Shown here piece by piece: positions 1-6,021 of a stretch of 64,000 nucleotides of DNA. Source of the DNA: JABMQB01 sp964575025 (GTDB lineage Bacteria > Bacteroidota > Bacteroidia > Bacteroidales > Prolixibacteraceae); the NCBI GenBank assembly GCA_964575025.1, contig CAZNPV010000008.1, positions 1 through 64,000 of the forward strand. Direction: 5' to 3'. Below the pieces are notes generated by a model, which was given only the letters and a program-made list of their open reading frames with translations, searched no databases and was not told where the DNA came from. A program made the position numbers and the translations under genes. Every line of letters starts with the position of its first letter. Positions within the stretch are counted from its first letter, which is position 1.

Positions 1-29
1 CCGCCTTTAACGAATAAAGGGTTAAGGAT

Positions 30-105
30 GACTCAGTAGCTCAGTTGGTAGAGCACATCCCTTTTAAGGATGGGGTCCTGGGTTCGAGACCCAGCTGGGT
101 CACCA
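30..105 (+). tRNA. tRNA-Lys (anticodon TTT)
   Basis: A complete cloverleaf can be drawn. The acceptor arm pairs GACTCAG (30-36) with CTGGGTC (95-101), seven pairs with one G-T. The D arm is GCTC/GAGC. The anticodon stem is CATCC/GGATG around the loop CTTTTAA, giving anticodon TTT at 63-65. The T arm is CTGGG/CCCAG with loop TTCGAGA. The discriminator A102 is followed by an encoded CCA (103-105). A strong terminator follows directly. Its 3' end from position 73 is the start of a tandemly repeated block, so the last part of this tRNA is present three times in the first 830 bases. Confidence 0.95.
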
Positions 106-109
106 AAGG

Positions 110-140
110 AAGAGGGGAAGCGTTTGTTTCCCCTCTTTTT
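110..140 (+). terminator. rho-independent terminator after tRNA-Lys
   Basis: The arms GAGGGGAA (112-119) and TTCCCCTC (128-135) pair perfectly, extend outward by two A-T pairs, and are followed by five T (136-140). It sits five bases after the tRNA CCA end and before the GIY-YIG start codon, so the nuclease gene is probably not read simply from the tRNA promoter. Confidence 0.85.
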
Positions 141-161
141 GGCTTTCAAACACCTGCAAGG

Positions 162-425
162 ATGTACACCGTTTATATTCTTTACAGTTCCAGGGCAGAC
201 CGGTATTATGTTGGGTCAACCAATGACCTCATGCGCAGGCTTTCGGAGCATAACCGCAGGAAAGGAAAGTACACCGATCAGGGGATCCCATGGAAGGTTG
301 TTTATACCGAGACCTATAGGGACGAACGAAGTGCGAAGCTGAGGGAAAAAGTGATCAAAAAGCGGAAATCGCGGACCTATATTGAAATGCTCATTGATGG
401 CTCAGTTGGTAGAGCATCCCGCTAA
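162..425 (+). CDS. GIY-YIG endonuclease, copy 1
   Basis: This is an 87-residue protein of the small single-domain GIY-YIG nuclease family (UvrC/SLX1 catalytic fold), predicted to be a cytoplasmic metal-dependent DNA endonuclease. The GIY strand is VYI near residue 4, the YIG strand is YVG near residue 15, the catalytic-type arginine lies in MRRL, and a conserved Glu lies in the RSAKLREK helix. I chose the ATG at 162, after the terminator; the frame is open further upstream but only through tRNA sequence. The last nine residues (DGSVGRASR) are encoded by tRNA-like DNA, and the stop codon falls inside a would-be anticodon loop. The product is identical to copy 2. Confidence 0.85.
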   Translation: MYTVYILYSSRADRYYVGSTNDLMRRLSEHNRRKGKYTDQGIPWKVVYTETYRDERSAKLREKVIKKRKSRTYIEMLIDGSVGRASR

Positions 426-464
426 TAAGCGGGAGGGTCCTGGGTTCGAGACCCAGCTGGGTCA
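391..464 (+). pseudogene. defective tRNA-like sequence, copy 1
   Basis: The D arm (GCTC/GAGC), a T arm and a 3' acceptor strand with CCA (to 467) are recognisable. However, the 5' acceptor strand TCATTGA cannot pair with CTGGGTC, and the anticodon arm is one base too long: TCCCG/CGGGA encloses the eight-base loop CTAATAAG. That loop contains TAATAA, two in-frame stop codons that end the upstream GIY-YIG ORF. I read this as a tRNA pseudogene or a tRNA mimic made by the element, not a functional tRNA. Confidence 0.6.
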
Positions 465-471
465 CCAAAGG

Positions 472-502
472 AAGAGGGGAAGCGTTTGTTTCCCCTCTTT
501 TT
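472..502 (+). terminator. rho-independent terminator, copy 2
   Basis: This is the exact duplicate, 362 bases downstream, of the terminator following tRNA-Lys: an 8 to 10 bp GC-rich stem with a T run. It separates the first tRNA-like sequence from the second GIY-YIG gene. Confidence 0.8.
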
Positions 503-523
503 GGCTTTCAAACACCTGCAAGG

Positions 524-787
524 ATGTACACCGTTTATATTCTTTACAGTTCCAGGGCAGACCGGTATTATGTTGGGTCAACCAATGACCTCATGCGCAG
601 GCTTTCGGAGCATAACCGCAGGAAAGGAAAGTACACCGATCAGGGGATCCCATGGAAGGTTGTTTATACCGAGACCTATAGGGACGAACGAAGTGCGAAG
701 CTGAGGGAAAAAGTGATCAAAAAGCGGAAATCGCGGACCTATATTGAAATGCTCATTGATGGCTCAGTTGGTAGAGCATCCCGCTAA
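524..787 (+). CDS. GIY-YIG endonuclease, copy 2
   Basis: This is the second, identical copy of the 87-residue GIY-YIG nuclease, part of the second 362-bp tandem unit. It shows the same motifs (VYI, YVG, RRL, and a Glu in the last helix) and the same read-through into tRNA-like sequence, with TAA at 785-787 inside the would-be anticodon loop. Both copies keep an intact frame. That shows either a recent duplication or selection on the protein. Small GIY-YIG genes next to tRNA genes are common in Bacteroidota, but exact tandem duplicates bounded by tRNA 3' ends are not something I recognise. Confidence 0.85.
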   Translation: MYTVYILYSSRADRYYVGSTNDLMRRLSEHNRRKGKYTDQGIPWKVVYTETYRDERSAKLREKVIKKRKSRTYIEMLIDGSVGRASR

Positions 788-827
788 TAAGCGGGAGGGT
801 CCTGGGTTCGAGACCCAGCTGGGTCAC
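753..827 (+). pseudogene. defective tRNA-like sequence, copy 2
   Basis: It is identical to the first tRNA-like copy from 753 to 827: mismatched acceptor stem and an eight-base anticodon loop containing TAATAA. Unlike the upstream copies it lacks an encoded CCA, because the repeat stops one base after the discriminator and unique sequence begins. This end may therefore be the original chromosomal 3' end. Confidence 0.55.
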
Positions 828-850
828 TTTAAAAGTATCTAAATTTACTT

Positions 851-891
851 AAAAGCTTGAGATCAATGGATTTCAGGCTTTTATTGTTTTT
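851..891 (+). terminator. terminator-like hairpin after the tRNA array
   Basis: AAAAGCTTGA (851-860) pairs with TCAGGCTTTT (873-882) with one G-T pair, and is followed by ATTGTTTTT. It would end transcripts coming from the tRNA/GIY-YIG units. The T tract is interrupted, so the call is moderate. Confidence 0.5.
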
Positions 892-927
892 AGCCTACCC
901 TGAAATTTCCTATAATTCTCCTTCTTC

Positions 928-951
928 AGGTGTCCTATTAGGTGTCCTATT
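928..951. repeat. 12-bp direct duplication
   Basis: AGGTGTCCTATT occurs twice in tandem (928-939 and 940-951) in the non-coding stretch between the tRNA array and the ATPase fragment. It could be a scar of a past insertion or a short slippage duplication; nothing else identifies it. Confidence 0.6.
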
Positions 952-1017
952 TTAAAAATCAAATAATAATATTGCCTTTGAAAAATATAGAAATAATTGC
1001 TTTTGATTTTTGTATAG

Positions 1018-1165
1018 GATGTATTTGACACGCATATAGATAAAGAATTGCTTCGCTGGAAGGACGATGAAGAACGTAAGCCTTTATTGATTAGAGGAGC
1101 AAGACAAGTTGGAAAATCTTCTTCAGTAAGGAAACTTAGAGAACACTTTGATTGCTTCTTTTGGG
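1018..1165 (+). pseudogene. 5' fragment of an AAA_14/DUF4143-type ATPase
   Basis: The frame encodes about 50 residues starting DVFDTHIDKELLRW and including a Walker A region, IRGARQVGKSSSVRKL, typical of the N terminus of the AAA_14/DUF4143 ATP-binding proteins. Those proteins usually have about 380-450 residues. There is no ATG at the front (the frame is preceded by TAG at 1015), and family similarity ends near 1160, where a small terminator-like hairpin begins. Everything after the Walker A domain is missing, so this is a decayed remnant. Confidence 0.7.
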
Positions 1166-1183
1166 AACGGGATACCCGTTTTT
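1166..1183 (+). terminator. small terminator-like hairpin
   Basis: AACGGG and CCCGTT pair around the three-base loop ATA and run into TTTTT (1079-type spacing is irrelevant here; the T run is 1179-1183). It lies exactly where the ATPase fragment loses family similarity and may be the terminator left after an internal deletion. Confidence 0.4.
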
Positions 1184-1301
1184 CCTGCTTCTCATATTCC
1201 AACGCAGTGGTCTTCTTTGAACCAGCATTCATTACATTGCTCAGTGAGTTCAGTACGGCCCTTTTTCCCAGGTGTTGAACTCTGTGCTCCCGGTAAGCAG
1301 C

Positions 1302-1466
1302 CTAAGCCTGCCTGTCCTTCTGGGGGGCACGATTGCGTTTGTCCCGTGCTTTATCAAGCTCATTCACCCGCTCGCGGCGAAGAGAAAAATCAACAGGAAT
1401 AAAGTTGTAACCCTCTATAAATCTTTGAAATTCTCCCGGATTTTCTGTAATTTTATCGTGTTGCAT
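1302..1466 (-). pseudogene. 54-residue minus-strand ORF, possible fragment of an unknown gene
   Basis: ATG at 1466 opens 54 codons, rich in charged residues (it contains GEFQRFIEGYNFIPVDFSLR), ending in TAG at 1302-1304. The same frame then stays open beyond the TAG for about 140 more codons to 873, with similarly charged content for at least the first 50. It may be one gene broken by an amber stop. I do not recognise the family. It lies in a region of gene debris. Confidence 0.3.
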
Positions 1467-1589
1467 GTCGTTATATGTTTGTAACTAATTCAAATATAGC
1501 TTTTTATGCTAAGATATGCAACATGTTGTGCTTAGTTATTTATCTCATTATCAACAATATATCAACAAGGAAACTTTAGTTAGTAACAA

Positions 1590-2675
1590 ATGATAAAAAA
1601 AATAAATATTTTTATTGTATTATTTATATTGTTTGGTTGTTCAAGCAGACAAACATTAAATATTGAAAATACAATTCATTTTAGAAATGAAATTGAAGTA
1701 AAATTGGATTCATTTCTTATTCCTCCGGTATTATTAAAAGAAAGAAAAATTTCTACTAACAATCATTATTTAATATCTTTAAATGTAGATTCTGATACCT
1801 TATTTAGGCTTTTTAATTTAAAAACACATAAATATGTTGGGAATTTTGGAGTCCCTGGCAGAGGGCCTGATGATTTTTATAATGTAAATATATCCGGTTT
1901 CAAGGGAATTAATAATGGATGTATTGTTTCAGATATGAGATACATTATTATTATAGAGTTTGCGAATGAAAGAACAGATAATAAAATAAAATTTAATAAA
2001 AGGATTCCGATTCCCGGACAACTTCTTCCGTTCAATCAAACATTAATTGTAAGTGATTCTATGATTTGTGGTGTATTTGCAAATGATTCAAAAAAAGAAC
2101 TAAAATGTTTTAATCCAAAAACAAAAAAAATAAACGATTTTATAGATTTCCCAAAATCTAATATTCGCGCTCCTAAAAATTTACTCCCTTTAATATTTTA
2201 TAAAAGAGCTGCTATTTCCAATGTTCAAAAAAAAATTGTTTTTGTTTATCAAAAATTTCCATTAATAAGAATTTTCAATTATAGTGGAGATATTCTAAGT
2301 GAAATGATTGTTAATGAAGGACCTCAACAAAAAAAAATTATTGTAAATAGTAATAATATTGTAAATGGCACAGATTTATATTCTTATTATTCAAAATTAG
2401 CAGTCTCAGATAATTTCATTTATGCATTATTTGAGCCAAGCGAATTTAAAAAGAAAAATAATGATAGTAGTAAATATGGAGAATATATTAATGTACCAAT
2501 AGATAAAAAACAATTACACATCTTTGATTGGAGTGGAAATCCTGTAATAAAATTAATTTTGGAAGATTGGATGACGGTTTTTACGCCTACTACTGATGAC
2601 CGTTATATTTATTTTGTACACCCAAATTATTCGAACAAATTATATCGTTACCCTCTTAAAGGTATAATAAAATGA
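1590..2675 (+). CDS. 6-bladed beta-propeller lipoprotein (BF3164-like)
   Basis: This 361-residue protein has a lipoprotein signal: a basic start, a hydrophobic core, and the lipobox LFGC with Cys17. The segment NFGVPGRGPDDFYNV (near residue 92) is typical of the BF3164-like/TolB-like 6-bladed propeller lipoproteins of Bacteroidota. Predicted location is a lipid-anchored envelope protein; the ligand is unknown. Base composition is strikingly AT-rich, with mostly A/T at third positions and runs of AAA and AAT codons, unlike every flanking gene. The gene lies next to truncated debris, so recent horizontal acquisition is likely. Confidence 0.75.
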   Translation: MIKKINIFIVLFILFGCSSRQTLNIENTIHFRNEIEVKLDSFLIPPVLLKERKISTNNHYLISLNVDSDTLFRLFNLKTHKYVGNFGVPGRGPDDFYNVNISGFKGINNGCIVSDMRYIIIIEFANERTDNKIKFNKRIPIPGQLLPFNQTLIVSDSMICGVFANDSKKELKCFNPKTKKINDFIDFPKSNIRAPKNLLPLIFYKRAAISNVQKKIVFVYQKFPLIRIFNYSGDILSEMIVNEGPQQKKIIVNSNNIVNGTDLYSYYSKLAVSDNFIYALFEPSEFKKKNNDSSKYGEYINVPIDKKQLHIFDWSGNPVIKLILEDWMTVFTPTTDDRYIYFVHPNYSNKLYRYPLKGIIK

Positions 2676-3016
2676 TCATTATTATTAAGATGAAATACTT
2701 TTTTATCCCCTTTAAGTTGTATCCGCCCGGGCATGGGCATCTTTTATACCCCATTAAAAATACCTTACTTGCCGGGTAAAAATTCTTATGACATTAAAAG
2801 AGAAAAGAACCTCGATGTTTGCACATGTTGAATCCAATGTATTACAATATGTTACCTGGAAATCCCATTTTTTTATTCATAAAAAATCCAATTTCCGGAT
2901 CAGATTTTTTACCTTTCCGCGTCCTTAACCAATAAGAAATTAAAACAGGATACGTATGCCAGTTAAAAATTATTGGGGTGCAAAATAATGGAATATCAGG
3001 TTGTTAAATAATTACG
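2676..3016. other. non-coding stretch
   Basis: This is 341 bases without a convincing gene, AT-rich at its left end and closer to the local average further on. I see no tRNA, clear promoter box or hairpin with a T tract. It marks the boundary between the AT-rich lipoprotein gene and the sulfate block. Confidence 0.5.
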
Positions 3017-4822
3017 ATGAGTACCGAAGGTTATATTGTCATTACCGCAATAGTTTTAATGATTGTTGCCCTGGTAAATGAGTTGATGCGTCCGGGGCTG
3101 ATCCTTTTTTCAGTAGTTATATTGTTAATGGCAATTGGTATCATCAGCCCTGAAGAATCCATAGCGGGATTTTCCAACAAAGGGATGATCACCATTGCCG
3201 TACTGTTTTTGGTTAGCGAAGGATTCCGGCAAACAGGGGCGCTAAACAAGGCAGCTCAGTTCTATCTTCCCAGGCGCAGAGGCAGGATGACCTTTCTGCT
3301 TCCCCGGCTTATGATCCCGGTATCGGTTTTATCTGCATTTCTGAATAATACGCCGGTAGTTATTATTTTTGCGCCGATAATAAAAAAATGGGCCGAAAAG
3401 CTTAACCTGTCATCCCAGAAATTTCTGATTCCTCTCTCCTATGCCACTATTTTCGGAGGGATCTGCACCCTGATCGGCACATCTACGAACCTGGTAGTCC
3501 ACGGGCTGATGCTTGACAACGGACTGGGTGGTTTTTCCATGTTTGAACTGGGGAAAGTGGGTATCTTTGTGGCCGCTGCTGGGTTCATTTACATGTCAAT
3601 CTTCGGGAATATGTTGTTGCCCGGGGAAAAAATCAAATTTTCCAAACAGTATACGGAACTTAAAGAGTATTATTACGACCTGATCGTGCCTCATAACAGC
3701 AACCTGATAGGGAAAAAAATTGTTAACGGACAAATTAAAGAATTAAAAAACCTTACTGTAGAATCAATTGAACGGGAAGGACAGGTTATCCATACCCTTC
3801 AAGGAGAGTACTTTATTTATGAAAACGATAAACTGCTGGTTGCAGGCGAAACGGATAGTATAAACGATATCCTGGAAATGGAGAATGTGAAACTTCAGGG
3901 ACTTGACCTTGTAAAAGGGCATATCCCCACCCAGAATTTAAAACGGTATGAAGTGGTGTTATCGCCCCGTTTTCCGGGCATCGGTAAGAACATTGTAGAT
4001 TTTAACTTCTTTGAACATTACCAGGCTGCTGTGCTGGCAGTTCACCGGAACGGGGAACGTCTCACATCCAATATACGGAACCTCAAGCTCAAACCAGGTG
4101 ACAATGTAGTCCTGTTGGCCGATGAACGGTTCATAAAAAACTGGGGAGACTCCAAGATCTTCTACCTCACCTCTTATATGGGGGAACATAAATCCAACGG
4201 AAATCCATGGCGGAAATGGGCAGCCTTAACTATTCTTCTGATTATGATTGTTGGGGCGACCATCGGGCATTCATTTCCATCCCAAAAAGGAATTACTTTT
4301 GACATGTTCTACTTTGCAGCCATTGCAGCAATCCTGATGGTGTGGCTGAAGATTCTGCCTCATCAGAAATATACCAAGTCCATCAGCTGGGATATACTGA
4401 TCACGATTGCCTCGTCACTGGCCATAAGCAAAGCAATGCAAAATTCGGGAGCTGCGGATGCACTGGCACGTACAACCATAAATTTCGCACAGTCATGGGG
4501 CCCATGGGGTGTTCTCATTGCCATCTATTTGCTGACCACAGTATTTACAGAAATTATTACAAACAATGCAGCAGCAGCAATTATTTTCCCTGTTGCACTG
4601 TCAGCTGCCATCCAGCTGGGCGTTGATCCGCGTCCGTTCTTTGTAGCTATTGCTGTGGCTGCATCTGCCAGTTTCTCTACTCCGATTGGGTACCAGACCA
4701 ACCTGATCGTCCAGGCAATCGGAAATTATAAATTCAGGGATTATCTCAGAATCGGACTCCCCCTGAACCTGATCGCTTTTGCCATTTCCATGTGGCTCAT
4801 CCCTGTCTTCTGGAAATTCTAA
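3017..4822 (+). CDS. SLC13-family permease with two TrkA-C domains, probable sulfate importer
   Basis: This 601-residue inner-membrane protein has the layout of SLC13/SAC1-type anion permeases. Hydrophobic segments fill residues 5-200, two RCK/TrkA-C-like soluble domains lie at roughly 205-290 and 295-380, and a second membrane block runs from 395 to the end. The repeated signature segments are visible: LNNTPVVIIFAP (109-120) with GTSTNLVVHG, and TNNAAAAIIFP with STPIGYQTNLIV in the second half. cysD and cysN follow on the same strand, which argues for sulfate as substrate; related carriers move dicarboxylates or phosphate. No signal peptide. An AUG start just after an AT-rich leader fits the usual length. 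Confidence 0.85.
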   Translation: MSTEGYIVITAIVLMIVALVNELMRPGLILFSVVILLMAIGIISPEESIAGFSNKGMITIAVLFLVSEGFRQTGALNKAAQFYLPRRRGRMTFLLPRLMIPVSVLSAFLNNTPVVIIFAPIIKKWAEKLNLSSQKFLIPLSYATIFGGICTLIGTSTNLVVHGLMLDNGLGGFSMFELGKVGIFVAAAGFIYMSIFGNMLLPGEKIKFSKQYTELKEYYYDLIVPHNSNLIGKKIVNGQIKELKNLTVESIEREGQVIHTLQGEYFIYENDKLLVAGETDSINDILEMENVKLQGLDLVKGHIPTQNLKRYEVVLSPRFPGIGKNIVDFNFFEHYQAAVLAVHRNGERLTSNIRNLKLKPGDNVVLLADERFIKNWGDSKIFYLTSYMGEHKSNGNPWRKWAALTILLIMIVGATIGHSFPSQKGITFDMFYFAAIAAILMVWLKILPHQKYTKSISWDILITIASSLAISKAMQNSGAADALARTTINFAQSWGPWGVLIAIYLLTTVFTEIITNNAAAAIIFPVALSAAIQLGVDPRPFFVAIAVAASASFSTPIGYQTNLIVQAIGNYKFRDYLRIGLPLNLIAFAISMWLIPVFWKF

Positions 4823-4974
4823 TCCCCTAAAGGCATAAAACAGATCCCGCTCCCGGTAACTACCCTAACGAAATAAGTCCCGTCGGGAGCATGCAGTCTG
4901 ATGCCATTCTAATGAATGCTATAATCTGTATTTCAGTGCCTTGCATTGATCCTGTACAAGTGAAATAAAAATGA

Positions 4975-4982
4975 TATATTTG
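4975..4982 (+). promoter_or_regulatory. -7 promoter box for cysD
   Basis: TATATTTG matches the Bacteroidota -7 consensus TAnnTTTG and lies 28 bases before the cysD ATG. No good -33 TTTG was seen at the usual spacing. The box suggests that cysD-cysN has its own promoter separate from the permease. Confidence 0.55.
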
Positions 4983-5010
4983 CTTTTCCTAAAGAAAACA
5001 TATTTTTGGC

Positions 5011-5919
5011 ATGAAAGATTTCAGTCTGACCAATCTTAAAGAACTCGAAGCCGAGGCCATCCACATCATCCGCGAAGTGGCTGCTGAATTTGAAAACCCC
5101 GTGATGCTCTATTCCATAGGAAAAGATTCCTCGGTAATGGTACGCCTGGCCGAAAAAGCTTTTTATCCCGGCAAGGTACCTTTTCCGCTGATGCACATCG
5201 ATTCCAAATGGAAATTCCGCGAAATGATTGAATTCCGTGATAATTACGCCCAAGAAAAAGGCTGGGATCTGATCGTTCATTACAACAAAGAAGGATTCGA
5301 AAAAGGAATCGGACCCTTTACGCATGGAAGCAAAGTACACACCGATGTGATGAAAACCCAGGCCCTGCTGGAAGGACTCACCCATTACAAATTCGATGCA
5401 GCCTTTGGAGGTGCACGCCGCGATGAAGAAAAATCCAGAGCCAAAGAACGGATCTTCTCCTTCCGCGATAAGTTTCACCAGTGGGATCCCAAAAATCAGC
5501 GTCCTGAGTTGTGGAATATTTACAACGCACGGGTTCACAAAGGAGAATCCATTCGCGTATTTCCCCTGAGCAACTGGACCGAACTCGACATCTGGCAGTA
5601 TATCCGGCTGGAAAAAATCCCGATCGTTCCGCTCTATTTTGCCAAAGAACGCCCGATTGTCGATATAGACGGGAACTTGATCATGGTAGACGACGAACGT
5701 ATGCCCCAGGAACTGGCTGAAAAAGCGCAAATGCGAAAAGTACGTTTCCGCACGCTGGGCTGTTATCCGCTCACCGGAGCCGTCGAATCCGAGGCCGATA
5801 CCATCGAGAAAATTGTAGAGGAAATGATGACCGTCACCAAATCAGAACGAACCACCCGCGTGATCGATTTTGACCAGGATGCAAGCATGGAACAGAAGAA
5901 AAGGGAGGGGTATTTTTGA
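5011..5919 (+). CDS. cysD: sulfate adenylyltransferase subunit 2
   Basis: The catalytic small subunit of ATP sulfurylase transfers AMP from ATP to sulfate, giving adenosine 5'-phosphosulfate, driven by GTP hydrolysis in CysN. At 302 residues it matches the E. coli CysD length. The PP-loop YSIGKDSSVMV lies at residues 34-44, followed by the family-typical HIDSKWKFREMIEFRD and FGGARRDEEKSRAKER segments. The C terminus (DQDASMEQKKREGYF) is the standard CysD ending. It is cytoplasmic. cysN follows 102 bases later across a hexanucleotide repeat tract. Confidence 0.97.
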   Translation: MKDFSLTNLKELEAEAIHIIREVAAEFENPVMLYSIGKDSSVMVRLAEKAFYPGKVPFPLMHIDSKWKFREMIEFRDNYAQEKGWDLIVHYNKEGFEKGIGPFTHGSKVHTDVMKTQALLEGLTHYKFDAAFGGARRDEEKSRAKERIFSFRDKFHQWDPKNQRPELWNIYNARVHKGESIRVFPLSNWTELDIWQYIRLEKIPIVPLYFAKERPIVDIDGNLIMVDDERMPQELAEKAQMRKVRFRTLGCYPLTGAVESEADTIEKIVEEMMTVTKSERTTRVIDFDQDASMEQKKREGYF

Positions 5920-5924
5920 AAAAG

Positions 5925-6016
5925 GCTAAGATTAAGACTAAGGTTAAGAAAGACCCCTCAATCTCAATCTCAATCTCAATCTCAACCTTAACCTCAACCT
6001 TAACCTTAACCTTAAA
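5925..6016. repeat. hexanucleotide microsatellite with complementary arms between cysD and cysN
   Basis: Four hexamers of the form NNTAAG (5925-5948) are followed, after a short spacer, by ten hexamers at 5957-6016: CTCAAT four times, then CTCAAC, CTTAAC, CTCAAC, CTTAAC twice, and CTTAAA. The first set is broadly the reverse complement of the second (GTTAAG against CTTAAC), so the transcript could fold into an imperfect hairpin. The tract ends six bases before the cysN ATG, so slippage would change the hairpin and the cysN leader rather than a reading frame. Confidence 0.9.
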
Positions 6017-6021
6017 ATAAG

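Larger units (their letters stand above)
73..827. repeat. tandem 362-bp units bounded by a 31-bp tRNA 3'-end repeat
   Basis: Positions 73-434 and 435-796 appear identical base for base, and a third partial copy of 31 bases lies at 797-827. The 31-base block is the tRNA variable loop, T arm, 3' acceptor strand, discriminator A and the first C of CCA. Copies one and two continue into CCA and the terminator. The third diverges right after that first C and does not encode CCA. Each full unit carries a terminator, a GIY-YIG ORF and the 5' two thirds of a tRNA-like sequence. The perfect identity points to a very recent duplication. Confidence 0.93.

Noticed and set aside
45..425. Longer reading of the first GIY-YIG gene starting inside tRNA-Lys
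   Set aside because: The extra 39 residues come from the tRNA and the terminator; the internal ATG at 162 matches the second copy and the family start.
391..464. A second functional tRNA
   Set aside because: Acceptor strands do not pair and the anticodon arm has 18 bases with an eight-base loop, so no valid anticodon can be set.
4849..4890. Inverted repeat GCTCCCG/CGGGAGC after the permease gene
   Set aside because: Only seven pairs with a 28-base loop and no T run; too weak to call a terminator or riboswitch.
4933..5730. 265-codon minus-strand ORF over cysD
   Set aside because: It is the antisense shadow of a gene with clear CysD motifs; its own translation shows no family features.
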